Shown: positions 7,530 through 15,387, numbered from the stretch's first letter. The stretch: 24,631 bases of DNA from JBAVQS01 sp049694275 (GCA_049694275.1 JBAVQS010000106.1:1-24631); one strand, 5' to 3'. The notes: generated by a model from the sequence alone, not told the origin. Numbers and translations: made by a program.

Positions 7530-8956
7530 GAGTTTTTCGTCCAATCAATAAACCAGCGGCAACCACTCTTGCCGCCCGGAAAATTGAAATCATAGACCCC
7601 GCTGATCGGCTGTCCATTTGAGCCAAGCAAGACAAGGTGAAAAACACTACCGCGATCGCCCAAAACAATGACATAATGCCCAGTCGAATCAATCGGCAAT
7701 GGGTCAGGGCGATAGTCGTAATCATTATAAATCCGAACGCGACCACCGGGGATAGGATTGCCCTGCGCATCGCGCACGGAGCCACTGATACCGCAGGTAC
7801 CGGTGACGCTATCCAGGTAGGCTTTGACGGAAAAAGCGCCGGCCTGGCCCGTCGTCGCGGGCGTCCCGGTCGCGCCCGGGGGTACGGTTCCACCGGCCAC
7901 GACGGTTGGCGACGGCGTTGCCGTAGCAAGGATGGCCTGCCGGCAGCTTGCGTTTGCCTGGGTGAGCCTGGCCGAGACGGAGCTATCCGCGCCCAGCTTG
8001 ACCGCCTGATCGTATTCGCGTGCCGCGATGCAATACGCCCCCTGCTTGTTCGCCGCATCGCCGTACAACGTGAACGCATTGAGCAACTGCTTTTTCACAT
8101 CGTAAAAGTTCGGGTCCTGCTGGTAGAGCTGCTGCAAACTGACGGCCGCGCCCTGCGGGTTGGTATCGAGGGTATCGACCCCATCCAGGTAGAGCGCAGA
8201 CCGGGCGCTCAAGAGCTTGGCCTGTGCATTCGTGGGATCAAACGTCACCAGCGCATCAAAGCGCGCTTTGGCCTGGTCGATCTGTCCCATCTGCAACGAC
8301 TGCTTGCCCCCATTCATATACGCCTGGGTCAATAGGTCCTTGACCTCAGCCGCGCGATAGGTCTCGTCAGCGCGGCGGATCTCTTCGAGATAGTCGATGG
8401 CATCGCTCCATTGCTGCTGCTGAAAAGCGCCCTGCGCCCTACCCCAGAGCTGGTCGGCGATGGTCGCGCTGTTGGGCGTCGCCGCGCCATTCGGGCTATT
8501 TTTGCTCTTGAGCGTCTGTAAGCGGCTGCCGGCCTCCTGATAGTTCGGATCAAACTTGACCGCAATCTCCAACTCGGCAATCGCCAGCTCAGTATAATTC
8601 TCGGACTCGTAGGCGAGCGCCTGCTGGAAGTGCGTCTCGGCCAGGCGGTGCAAGTTGTCGGCGCGCTCTTGCTGGCCGACGTAGACCCCCAGCGCAACCG
8701 GAACGAGCACGACAAGGCCAAGCGCCGCGATGGATAGGATAATCCACCAGGGGAGCAGATTCCGCGACCGGGCTATTCCTGATAGAAGCGCTGGCGGTGG
8801 CGGAGCGGGAGGATCAGAAAAGGCATCCGGTTCGGGATAACCCGGCGGTTCGGGATAACTCGCCGGCGCAGAGGATGAGAGTGCGCGATCGCGCCCACGC
8901 CGGCGCGGCGGAGGGGGTGGGTTATAGGGTTCAGGGGGCGGTGGAAAAGAGCTCAT
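7526..8956 (-). CDS. TPR-repeat membrane protein with C-terminal beta-sandwich domain
   Basis: The 476-aa product has a cytoplasmic proline-rich N-terminus (about residues 1-60, many PPPP runs) and one TM helix at 69-94. TPR-like helical repeats follow: HFQQALAYESENYTELAIAELEIAVKFDPNYQEA, WSDAIDYLEEIRRADETYRAAEVKDLL, QMGQIDQAKARFDALVTFDPTNAQAK. A Thr/Pro/Gly linker (about 345-372) leads to a C-terminal domain (GTCGISGSVRDAQGNPIPGGRVRIY) of carboxypeptidase-regulatory/CnaB-like type, predicted to be outside the cell. It lies 13 bp after the DUF5107 lipoprotein gene and overlaps nfeD by 4 bp, so the three are an operon. It probably scaffolds an envelope complex; the specific function is unknown. 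Confidence 0.8.
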   Translation of the reverse strand: MSSFPPPPEPYNPPPPPRRRGRDRALSSSAPASYPEPPGYPEPDAFSDPPAPPPPALLSGIARSRNLLPWWIILSIAALGLVVLVPVALGVYVGQQERADNLHRLAETHFQQALAYESENYTELAIAELEIAVKFDPNYQEAGSRLQTLKSKNSPNGAATPNSATIADQLWGRAQGAFQQQQWSDAIDYLEEIRRADETYRAAEVKDLLTQAYMNGGKQSLQMGQIDQAKARFDALVTFDPTNAQAKLLSARSALYLDGVDTLDTNPQGAAVSLQQLYQQDPNFYDVKKQLLNAFTLYGDAANKQGAYCIAAREYDQAVKLGADSSVSARLTQANASCRQAILATATPSPTVVAGGTVPPGATGTPATTGQAGAFSVKAYLDSVTGTCGISGSVRDAQGNPIPGGRVRIYNDYDYRPDPLPIDSTGHYVIVLGDRGSVFHLVLLGSNGQPISGVYDFNFPGGKSGCRWFIDWTKNS

Positions 8957-8969
8957 TACAGGTTTTCTC

Positions 8970-10607
8970 TCAATTGCTATCTGCTAAAATGGTACCATCA
9001 TTCGCCAATAGGCGCAATTCCAGATGCCCGGCGGCAACCGGAGTATTCGCCGTAAACGGCGCGCCGGGCGCTAGAGAGATGGTCCAGCGCCGAGCCTCGG
9101 TTCCATCCCGCAATAAAACCAGCGTGCCCGCGCGGGCAATGGGCGCATAGGCGCCCACGCGCGCCCGGTCCCCATCCCGTGTGACATAGAGCACCGCGCT
9201 GCGCGTCGCCGCCGATAGCCCACCGGTCCCGCCAAAAGGGATCCAGTATTCATCCCATTGGCGCGCCTCGCCGGGGCCAAGCGTCGCATCATCCGAAGGG
9301 AAAAAGGTGCGCGACAACCCACCCCACAGCTCGAAATAATCAGAGCCATCGTCGGAAAATTGATTGCGGCAGCAAAAGCGCGGGCCGAACGCAAACAGCT
9401 TGAGGCCGGGGACCGCAGCTGGCGGGAACACACGCGCCAGCCCCAGGTCATTTTCATGATTATATGCCCCCGCAAATCCCTGGCGCGGGTCGGCGGCAAA
9501 GACGCCCAGGTAATCCTGCCAGTTACTGTACCGGGATAGGTCGACGCCGCCGACAACCGGCCACGAGATAGGCGCGACGGGACCGGTTATATCGTCCGCC
9601 GGGACATTTTTCTTTGGAATGAACGCGTCCCCGGTGCTGTGCACAAACACCGCGGCCGAAGGCAGTACAAACTCTGTGCCGGGGGAGACATTGGGGTTGG
9701 CGCCAAGCGAAACCTGTGCATTGATCCAGAACTGGAACGAGGCCGGCACAGAGGTCGGATTTTCGATATGCGGCTGGACCACGACATAGGCGGCATGCGC
9801 GAGCAGCGTCACGCTGATGCGAGCGCGCACACGATCGACGGCGCTGGAATCGCTCAATGTGATGGTCGCACCGTTCACATTCTGCGCCACCGCATACGGC
9901 CAGGGAATGCCCCATTCATACCCGTGCTCGTTCACCGGCAAAGCCCATTCCATTCCGCCCACGGCGAGCCAGCCGCGATCATTGATCGGGCCCCACGGGC
10001 TGGGCTTGAGCACATGGTTATTATAGAAAACATTCTGCCCGGTCGGTTTGTACGTGATCTGGTAGAGCCGTCCGCCCAGATCGGGCAAAAAGGTCAAGCG
10101 CAAGAATTCATTCTCGAGGACGACCGTATCAAACGAGCGCGGCGCGGGGCCCTGCACATTCAGCGCTTGTTCATACGCATTCCAGTCGAGCGCATTGTAA
10201 ATGAAATGATGCGCGGCATCCTGCCGCTGTACCAAAAATTGAGCGTAGGGATAGGCGGTCAGCGTGATGCGCCCCTCATACACGGACACTCCCCCGCTCG
10301 AAACGAGCGATGGAGGCATCAGGGTCGCCGGCGGTCGCGTCGCCGTAGGAAAAGGCAAAGTCGCCGCAGGCGCAGGCGTATGGGCAACGGTGTTCGTTCG
10401 CATCACGCCCGCCGGCGTAGGACTGTCGGTCATTGTCGGCTCGGGGGTGAAAGAGGGGCGAGGCGTCGCCGTGTCGAGCGCGCGCACGATGATTGTCGGA
10501 GCGGGAGTGGACGGAACGGGAGCACAGGCCGCAATAAACACGAGAATGCCGACAATCAATAAAACGCCACGGCCCCACGGCCCGACATCCAGCGGATTGA
10601 TGTGCAC
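8970..10607 (-). CDS. DUF5107-domain lipoprotein
   Basis: The 545-aa product has an N-terminal signal with lipobox FIAAC (Cys at about residue 28), then a ~70-residue Thr/Pro-rich linker. A DUF5107-like domain follows (ENEFLRLTFLPDLGGRLYQITYKPTGQNVFYNNHVLKP...), a galactose-mutarotase-like supersandwich fold also seen in TPR-linked glycoside-related proteins. WPYAVAQN, GMEWALP and the AYNHENDLGLARVFPP block are characteristic. It is probably surface-anchored and may bind carbohydrate; no enzymatic residue can be named with confidence. The start is GTG at 10607. A promoter whose predicted start coincides with this codon suggests a leaderless mRNA. It is the first gene of the operon with the TPR protein and NfeD. 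Confidence 0.85.
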   Translation of the reverse strand: MHINPLDVGPWGRGVLLIVGILVFIAACAPVPSTPAPTIIVRALDTATPRPSFTPEPTMTDSPTPAGVMRTNTVAHTPAPAATLPFPTATRPPATLMPPSLVSSGGVSVYEGRITLTAYPYAQFLVQRQDAAHHFIYNALDWNAYEQALNVQGPAPRSFDTVVLENEFLRLTFLPDLGGRLYQITYKPTGQNVFYNNHVLKPSPWGPINDRGWLAVGGMEWALPVNEHGYEWGIPWPYAVAQNVNGATITLSDSSAVDRVRARISVTLLAHAAYVVVQPHIENPTSVPASFQFWINAQVSLGANPNVSPGTEFVLPSAAVFVHSTGDAFIPKKNVPADDITGPVAPISWPVVGGVDLSRYSNWQDYLGVFAADPRQGFAGAYNHENDLGLARVFPPAAVPGLKLFAFGPRFCCRNQFSDDGSDYFELWGGLSRTFFPSDDATLGPGEARQWDEYWIPFGGTGGLSAATRSAVLYVTRDGDRARVGAYAPIARAGTLVLLRDGTEARRWTISLAPGAPFTANTPVAAGHLELRLLANDGTILADSN

Positions 10608-10613
10608 GCAAAC

Positions 10614-10642
10614 ATTCTATCACGCGTAAAGAGTTAGAACAA
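10614..10642 (-). promoter_or_regulatory. Promoter of the DUF5107-TPR-NfeD operon (leaderless start)
   Basis: On the minus strand, -35 TTGTTC (10642-10637) and TAGAAT (10619-10614), preceded by TGA, are 17 nt apart. The extended -10 places transcription initiation at about 10607, on the GTG start codon itself. Motif inference. Confidence 0.6.
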
Positions 10643-10673
10643 ACCCTATCGAGAACAAGGAGAAATTCTCGTT

Positions 10674-10701
10674 TTGAGAATCCCCTGTTTTGTCGTACAA
10701 T
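10674..10701 (+). promoter_or_regulatory. Promoter of the WecA-like gene (near-leaderless)
   Basis: -35 TTGAGA (10674-10679) and -10 TACAAT (10696-10701) are separated by 16 nt. The predicted start near 10708 is about 5 nt before the ATG at 10713, which has no Shine-Dalgarno sequence. Confidence 0.5.
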
Positions 10702-10712
10702 GTTCGTTGCCA

Positions 10713-11732
10713 ATGGCGACTGACTCGATTCCCGTTCTCTATTTGGTCCTCGTTCCGCTCACCGCGTTCGTCCTCGCGTCCCTCCTGACCCCGTTGACCA
10801 TCCGGCAGGCAACCCGCTGGGGTTTTCTCGATCAGCCCGCGCCGCGCCGACTGCACCGCGTGCCCACTCCGCGCCACGGCGGCATTCCGCTCTCGCTTGC
10901 GCTCGTCGCCGCGCTCTTGCTCACCCTGCCCCTCCCGCGCACCGATCCATTTGAGCGGGGCAAGCTGGTGGGACTGGTCATCGGGCTGACGATCATTGCC
11001 GTGGCCGGGGCGTATGACGATGCGCGCGAGCTCAGGCCCTTCCCGCAGTTTGCGTTCCAGTTCCTCGCCGCCGGCGTGGTGATCGCCGGGGGCGTCATCG
11101 TGCAGGCGATACCGAATCCGTTCGGGAACGATTTGCCGCTCGGCTGGCTGGCGATTCCGTTCACCCTATTTTGGATCGTCGGGATGATGAACACAATCAA
11201 CTGGCTGGATGGGGTGGATGGGGTGGCTTCGGGGGTGACCCTGATTGCGAGCGGGGTGCTTTTTTTGCACACCTTCCGGTTGGGCCAGTTGAGCCTGACG
11301 TTGCTCCCGCTCGCGCTCATCGGCGCGGTCCTGGGATTCCTGCTGTTCAACTTTCCCCCCGCCAAGATCTTTCTCGGGTCGGGGGCCTATCTCCTCGGGT
11401 TTGCCCTCGCCGTCCTCTCGATCATCGGCGGGGCCAAGGTGGCGACGGCGCTCCTGGCGCTTGCCATCCCAATCCTCGACGTCGCCTGGCAGATCGTCAA
11501 CCGCGTTCGCCGTGGCCGCTCCCCCTTTTACGCCGACCGCGGACACCTGCACCACCGGCTGTATGATCTGGGCCACTCGACGCGCTCTATCGTGGCGCTC
11601 TATTACGCCCTTACCGCTGCTTTTGGCGCGCTCGCGCTCATTCTTCCCAGCGGCGTCTATAAACTGATCGCCCTCGTCCTCATCGGCGCTGGCGCCATCG
11701 CAGTGCTCATTCGCCTCCGCCCCGAGGCGTGA
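10713..11732 (+). CDS. wecA: WecA/TagO-type undecaprenyl-phosphate GlcNAc-1-phosphate transferase
   Basis: The 339-aa polytopic membrane enzyme belongs to the MraY/WecA (polyprenyl-phosphate glycosyl-1-phosphate transferase) family. It transfers a UDP-sugar phosphate to undecaprenyl phosphate to start envelope glycan synthesis. Seen are the Mg-binding DDARELRP (D102, D103), the NTINWLDGVDG block (N160-D169) and the cytoplasmic RGHLHHRL loop that marks the WecA/TagO branch rather than MraY. About ten hydrophobic helices are apparent. The ATG at 10713 is chosen because the promoter start falls just upstream. A TTG at 10674 with AAGGAG 11 nt before it would add 13 residues and is the alternative. 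The gene is monocistronic and diverges from the DUF5107 operon. Confidence 0.9.
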   Translation: MATDSIPVLYLVLVPLTAFVLASLLTPLTIRQATRWGFLDQPAPRRLHRVPTPRHGGIPLSLALVAALLLTLPLPRTDPFERGKLVGLVIGLTIIAVAGAYDDARELRPFPQFAFQFLAAGVVIAGGVIVQAIPNPFGNDLPLGWLAIPFTLFWIVGMMNTINWLDGVDGVASGVTLIASGVLFLHTFRLGQLSLTLLPLALIGAVLGFLLFNFPPAKIFLGSGAYLLGFALAVLSIIGGAKVATALLALAIPILDVAWQIVNRVRRGRSPFYADRGHLHHRLYDLGHSTRSIVALYYALTAAFGALALILPSGVYKLIALVLIGAGAIAVLIRLRPEA

Positions 11733-11866
11733 CAGGGAAGCATAAGGGAATGGAATTCCCCGGCTGAACATGACAGGTCGCCTCAGCGACCGAAAAGGAG
11801 TTCGCCAACGGAGTCTTCCCAATCCACGCCCTGCAACCCAAAGGCCGATTGAAACAAGCAGCAACG

Positions 11867-12604
11867 TTAGTACTTGACCCGTCGCCGGGTGATACTTGCC
11901 ACCATCCATTCGACGATCCAGATGAAAAAGGCGACCGCGCCGTTCACAACAACGCTCACGCCAAAAGCAAAGGTCAGCCCGTTGAGCACTGCGCGCCCGG
12001 CATTGATGACATCTGGCGAGATGCTGCGCGGCGACCAGCCGAGGAAAAGGGCGATGAGGGCGATGCCGCCAAAGATCAGCAGCAATTGGCCCCACGGCTC
12101 GCGGTCCGATTCGCTGGGGATCATCGCGGTCGAGACGGCAAAGATCAGATAGAGGTCCACCCAGGTGAGCCAGTCGTTTGCAGTCGAGAGGACGCGGTCG
12201 AGCATCTCTTTGTACGAGAGGGTGGTATTGGGCCAGAGGTCAAAGCCATAGCCGGCAATGAGGATGATCGCGCCGAGGCCGACAAAAAAGGGCGCGACGC
12301 CGATGAGGGATTCACGGAACGAATCGCTTCGTTCGACGGTCACCGAACCGAGGCTGAACTGTTTGCCGCGCGCCCGCGAGAGGCCGAGGTTGACCTTGCC
12401 GGTGCGCACAAAGAGCAGATTCGCCACCACCCAGTGGCTCGCTTCATGCAGAATGACGCCAGGGAGCAGAAGGATAAAAAGAAAACGCATCGCACACCCC
12501 GGGTCCCCGGTCACGGCAAAGGTCAGACCCTGAATATGCTGGTGCAGCCAGCGTTGTAAAAACAGGGTCAACCCAAAGACGATGACAAATAATACAATCG
12601 GCAT
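11867..12604 (-). CDS. Polytopic membrane protein with HExxH motif (M50-like metalloprotease family)
   Basis: The 245-aa product has an N-terminal TM helix, then HEASH at residues 53-57 inside a hydrophobic helix (LLLPGVILHEASHWVVANLLF). That is the arrangement of site-2-protease-like membrane zinc proteases. At least four further TM segments follow (VAPFFVGLGAIILIAG, WVDLYLIFAVSTAMIP, LLLIFGGIALIALFLG, LTFAFGVSVVVNGAVAFFIWIVE). The NP-D third-ligand motif of classical S2P is not obvious; the third ligand may lie in AVSTAMIPSESD. The start at 12604 is the first ATG giving a sensible N-terminus; a GTG at 12676 would read through a hairpin region. It lies downstream of tpiA on the same strand. 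Substrate is unknown. Confidence 0.75.
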   Translation of the reverse strand: MPIVLFVIVFGLTLFLQRWLHQHIQGLTFAVTGDPGCAMRFLFILLLPGVILHEASHWVVANLLFVRTGKVNLGLSRARGKQFSLGSVTVERSDSFRESLIGVAPFFVGLGAIILIAGYGFDLWPNTTLSYKEMLDRVLSTANDWLTWVDLYLIFAVSTAMIPSESDREPWGQLLLIFGGIALIALFLGWSPRSISPDVINAGRAVLNGLTFAFGVSVVVNGAVAFFIWIVEWMVASITRRRVKY

Positions 12605-12628
12605 CGCTGCAAAAGTTATGGGGCAGAG

Positions 12629-12670
12629 AGAGGGAGAATGGACGCAATCGGCCCTTTCTCCCTCTTTTTT
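12629..12670 (+). terminator. Terminator-like hairpin without an upstream plus-strand gene
   Basis: AGAGGGAGAA (12629-12638) pairs with TTCTCCCTCT (12656-12665) and is followed on the plus strand by TTTTT. Neighbouring genes on both sides are on the minus strand, and in that orientation no T-run follows. Confidence 0.55.
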
Positions 12671-12696
12671 GTTCACTCACCTGGTTGCGCGCGCTC

Positions 12697-13470
12697 TTAT
12701 GCTTTCTTTAATCCCGCCTGGCAGATGGGGATAAACTCTTCGGGTTTCAGACTGGCGCCGCCGACGAGCGCGCCGTCGATGTCGGGCTGGACGATAAACT
12801 CGTCGATGTTTTTGGCCGTGACGCTCCCACCGTACTGGACCCGTACCGCCTGCGCAACCGCTTCGCCGTACAGGTCGGCAACAGGCCCGCGCACCGCCAT
12901 GGCAATCACGGCGTTTGCGCCCGCGCCGGTCGCCGCCTTGCCGGTGCCAATGGCCCAGATCGGCTCGTAGGCCAGGACAAGGCCGCGCACCTGGTCCGCG
13001 GAGAGACCCGCCAGCGCGGCGCGCACCTGGTTGCCGACAAAGGTATTGGTCTGGCCGGCCTCGTTCTGCTGGAGGTTCTCGCCGATGCAAACAATCGGCT
13101 TGAGATTGTTCGCAAGCGCCGCCTTGATCTTTTTATTGACTCCCTCGTCGGTCTCGCCAAAATACTGGCGACGCTCCGAGTGGCCCAGAATAACGTATTG
13201 AACCAGGCCGCTGAGCATGTTAGGCGCAATCTCGCCGGTAAAGGCGCCCTTGGCCTCGAAATACATGTTCTGCGCGCCGGTCTGAATGCCACTCCCCTTG
13301 ACCAATTCCGCGACGCGAGCGAGTGAGATAAAGGGGGGACAGAGGACAATCTCTTGACGCCCGCCGCTCACCAGTTTGGCAAGCTCATCGCGCATCGCGG
13401 CGGTCAGTTCAGCCGCCGTGGCGAGCGTCGTATTCATCTTCCAGTTACCTGCAATGATTGGGGTTCTCAT
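12697..13470 (-). CDS. tpiA: Triosephosphate isomerase
   Basis: The 257-aa TIM barrel interconverts dihydroxyacetone phosphate and glyceraldehyde 3-phosphate in glycolysis. Seen are GNWKMN with catalytic Lys11, VILGHSERR with the catalytic His, AYEPIWAIGTGKAAT with the catalytic Glu followed by the phosphate-gripping loop 6, and YGGSV plus GALVGGASL near the C-terminus. Length and all motifs are standard. The ATG at 13470 gives the normal N-terminus MRTPIIAGNWKMN; the in-frame extension to 13536 runs through an inverted repeat and is not credible. No clear Shine-Dalgarno sequence is present. Promoter elements were not identified with confidence. Confidence 0.96.
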   Translation of the reverse strand: MRTPIIAGNWKMNTTLATAAELTAAMRDELAKLVSGGRQEIVLCPPFISLARVAELVKGSGIQTGAQNMYFEAKGAFTGEIAPNMLSGLVQYVILGHSERRQYFGETDEGVNKKIKAALANNLKPIVCIGENLQQNEAGQTNTFVGNQVRAALAGLSADQVRGLVLAYEPIWAIGTGKAATGAGANAVIAMAVRGPVADLYGEAVAQAVRVQYGGSVTAKNIDEFIVQPDIDGALVGGASLKPEEFIPICQAGLKKA

Positions 13471-13476
13471 AACTTT

Positions 13477-13534
13477 GGATTTCGGATTGTGAATTTCGAA
13501 TGGAGAGAAACGCCTCCCCTGAAATCCGAAATCC
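13477..13534. repeat. 12-bp inverted repeat upstream of tpiA
   Basis: GGATTTCGGATT (13477-13488) is the exact reverse complement of AATCCGAAATCC (13523-13534). The related unit CAATCCRCAATCC occurs near 13624-13640. It resembles dispersed intergenic repeats of the GGATTTCGGATT type and sits just upstream of the tpiA start. Confidence 0.6.
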
Positions 13535-13581
13535 ACCGTCCTTATGAATTCAGATTCAACATGCGGAAAGGAATGTCATCC

Positions 13582-13617
13582 CGGCTTGCGGCTGTCCCGT
13601 GGACAAGGCGCAAGCCG
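13582..13617. repeat. 9-bp inverted repeat between tpiA and the upstream membrane gene
   Basis: CGGCTTGCG (13582-13590) pairs with CGCAAGCCG (13609-13617) with an 18-nt loop. No T-run follows on either strand, so it is not a classical terminator; it may be part of an intergenic repeat element. Confidence 0.45.
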
Positions 13618-13646
13618 CAGGTCGCAATCCACAATCCGCAATGGAG

Positions 13647-14366
13647 TTAGTGGTCCGCAATCCACCGGAGATGCCACAGGTAGCCTCCAAGGGCCAGGGT
13701 AATCAGGTAGAGATCGCGAACATAGATGTGCAAGCTCACAAAGGCGTGCAACTGCGCCGGCGCGGCCTGGATCGACTGGAGGTCGAGCGGCAAAAAGACG
13801 ACGATGAGAATAAAAAGGATCGCGCCGAGCCCGCCGCTTGCCGTGATCGGTTTCAGCGGGCTGTCCGCTCCGCCAAACTCGTCATATAACCAGTGCATCT
13901 GGCGGACGTAATACAAGAGAGCGTGAAACAGCACGCTCAAAAGCGTATAGACATAGACGTCCTTGAGCAAGATCGAGGACGCTTCGAGATTGAACGCAAC
14001 CAGCAGCAAGAGCAAGAGCAACGCCAGTCCATTGACCCCAATCACGATGCCCAGTCCAAGGCCCATTGCCGAAGCAAAAGCGCCAACCGGGCGGGGAAAT
14101 CGCTCAGGCTTGACGAGCCGGGAGGGCAGAATAAAAGCGAGGACATTGCCGGCGAGCGTGACGAGAAACAGCAGAACACCGAGGGGCCATGCGTTATTGG
14201 CCGGGGCAGCCGGTCCCCAGAACTGGTTGGCCGCCCATGCCTCTTCGGCATAGAGCCCGGCCAGCCCGGCGGCGGCCGCGACCATGAACGGGCCATGCCG
14301 TCGCAGGATGCGGCGCACATGCGGCGGGCTGCTCGCAGAGGGATTGTGCGCGGGAGGTTGCTGCAT
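13647..14366 (-). CDS. Polytopic membrane protein of unknown function
   Basis: The 239-aa product starts with a basic N-terminus (HVRRILRRHG) and has six or so hydrophobic segments: FMVAAAAGLAGLYA, WPLGVLLFLVTLAGNVLAFIL, GLGLGIVIGVNGLALLLLLLLVA, VYVYTLLSVLFHALLYYV, GGLGAILFILIVVFLPLDL, LYLITLALGGYLWHL. I do not recognise the family. A TGA-TATAAT extended -10 lies just upstream and would start transcription about 8 nt before the ATG, so the mRNA is nearly leaderless. It follows the terminator of the YtxH gene and precedes tpiA by about 180 bp; operon membership is unclear. Confidence 0.75.
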   Translation of the reverse strand: MQQPPAHNPSASSPPHVRRILRRHGPFMVAAAAGLAGLYAEEAWAANQFWGPAAPANNAWPLGVLLFLVTLAGNVLAFILPSRLVKPERFPRPVGAFASAMGLGLGIVIGVNGLALLLLLLLVAFNLEASSILLKDVYVYTLLSVLFHALLYYVRQMHWLYDEFGGADSPLKPITASGGLGAILFILIVVFLPLDLQSIQAAPAQLHAFVSLHIYVRDLYLITLALGGYLWHLRWIADH

Positions 14367-14380
14367 ATAGGACTCGGCAG

Positions 14381-14389
14381 ATTATATCA
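14381..14389 (-). promoter_or_regulatory. Extended -10 promoter of the polytopic membrane protein gene
   Basis: The minus strand carries TGA immediately followed by TATAAT (positions 14389-14381), a consensus extended -10. The predicted start near 14374 leaves only about 8 nt before the ATG at 14366, and no Shine-Dalgarno sequence is present. Confidence 0.6.
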
Positions 14390-14399
14390 TAGACGCCAT

Positions 14400-14444
14400 A
14401 AAAAAGAGAAAGCCGACCGGACCCCGGAGGGTCCATGTCGGCTT
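14400..14444 (-). terminator. Intrinsic terminator of the YtxH gene
   Basis: AAGCCGAC (14410-14417) pairs with GTCGGCTT (14437-14444), enclosing GGACC/GGTCC. On the minus strand it is followed by TCTCTTTTTT. It lies about 20 bp after the YtxH stop. Confidence 0.9.
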
Positions 14445-14465
14445 GTCTGTTTGGCTCGGATGGGC

Positions 14466-14876
14466 TTAGCTGTTGCTGTCTGAACCGGCATTTTTTTCCG
14501 TTTGGAAACGGGCCATCAGTTCCTGTTGGCGCTGGGCGGCAGCCTGCTTGCCGAGCTCGATCGCTTCCTGCAGCTTGGTCTTTTGTTCTTCCAGCGCGAG
14601 CCGGCCGCGTTCTTGCGCCTCGACGGCGCGCTTGCGGGCCTCTTCGGTCGCCTGCATCGCGCGGGTCTGGCCCTCGGAGGCCAGTTGCTGTGCGCGGTCG
14701 CGCGCCTGGCCGCTCAATTCCTCGCCGCGCCCCTTGAGCTCGATGCCCTTTTCGCGCAGCGTATCGCGCGTCTCTTCGCCGGAGGTCGGCGCGAGGAGCA
14801 ATGCCGCTGCTGCCCCGACCATTGCGCCCAGCAAAAAGCCTGCTACAAAATCCCAACCGCGAGTTTCCTCAGTCAT
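14466..14876 (-). CDS. YtxH family membrane-anchored protein
   Basis: The 136-aa product has an N-terminal YtxH-type segment: a Gly/Ala-rich TM helix (FVAGFLLGAMVGAAAALLLAPTSGEETR) followed by a long charged amphipathic helix or coiled coil (about residues 35-125) rich in Ala, Glu, Gln and Arg. YtxH proteins are small envelope or stress proteins of ill-defined function. The ATG at 14876 has a purine-rich AAAGGAGAAGGGG upstream. It lies 77 bp downstream of the DUF948 gene on the same strand, a combination often seen together, so they are probably co-transcribed from the promoter near 15279-15306. Confidence 0.85.
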   Translation of the reverse strand: MTEETRGWDFVAGFLLGAMVGAAAALLLAPTSGEETRDTLREKGIELKGRGEELSGQARDRAQQLASEGQTRAMQATEEARKRAVEAQERGRLALEEQKTKLQEAIELGKQAAAQRQQELMARFQTEKNAGSDSNS

Positions 14877-14953
14877 GTTCCCCTTCTCCTTTCACAGACA
14901 GCGCGTCCACCACCCGGTGCAACAACGCCGCCGCTCTATAATCATCGAACTTG

Positions 14954-15241
14954 CTACTTGCGCCCTGCAATGATCTGCAGAGCCTTTGCCACACCGGACG
15001 CGAAACTCGAAACCCGAACCATCGGGGTAACGAAATTATCGCTCACAAAGGTCGTCGTGCCCCTCACCGTGCGGGTCGTCTCATCCACGGATTGTAGAAT
15101 GGGCTTGATCTCGGTGTTTAGCATGTTGATCAGCCGCCTGATCTCCCAGACCAGGATGAGCAAAAAGACGCCAATGACAATCGTCTCGAGCGCCAAAAGG
15201 ATGATTGCAAAATCTCGCGCAAAAGCTAGAATGTCGCCCAT
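14954..15241 (-). CDS. DUF948-like single-pass membrane protein
   Basis: The 95-aa product has an N-terminal TM helix (FAIILLALETIVIGVFLLILVWEI) followed by an amphipathic helix (LINMLNTEIKPILQSVDETTRTVRGTTTFVSDNFVTPMVRVSSFASG) of DUF948/YtxG type. The ATG at 15241 has GAGGT about 5 nt upstream. It is the first gene of a probable DUF948-YtxH operon. The molecular role is unknown; the family is linked to envelope and general stress functions in Gram-positive bacteria. Confidence 0.8.
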   Translation of the reverse strand: MGDILAFARDFAIILLALETIVIGVFLLILVWEIRRLINMLNTEIKPILQSVDETTRTVRGTTTFVSDNFVTPMVRVSSFASGVAKALQIIAGRK

Positions 15242-15278
15242 CCGACCTCACTTTTTATTTGCTAACCACAGTCAGAAA

Positions 15279-15306
15279 ATTATACCATAAACAGGGTGCA
15301 ACGCAA
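15279..15306 (-). promoter_or_regulatory. Promoter of the DUF948-YtxH operon
   Basis: On the minus strand, -35 TTGCGT (15306-15301) and -10 TATAAT (15284-15279) are 16 nt apart. TGG directly before the -10 makes it an extended -10. The 5' UTR would be about 30 nt with a GAGGT ribosome-binding site. Confidence 0.65.
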
Positions 15307-15352
15307 CAGACCGAGCGCCCGTTGTACAGCGGAGTCCAGAGGGCGCAAGACG

Positions 15353-15387
15353 AAAAAAGAGCCGCCCCACGCCTGTGGAACGGCTCT
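15353..15387 (-). terminator. Intrinsic terminator of the desulfurase-ferritin-mnmA operon
   Basis: AGAGCCG (15358-15364) pairs with CGGCTCT (15381-15387), with inner CCCAC/GTGG pairing. On the minus strand it is followed by TTTTTTCG. It is the first terminator met after the small membrane protein gene that ends at 15469. Confidence 0.85.

Noticed and set aside
7530..7544. TTG start at 7544 for the NfeD protease
   Set aside because: The ATG at 7529 gives the usual 4-bp ATGA overlap with the upstream gene and a better signal-sequence N-terminus.
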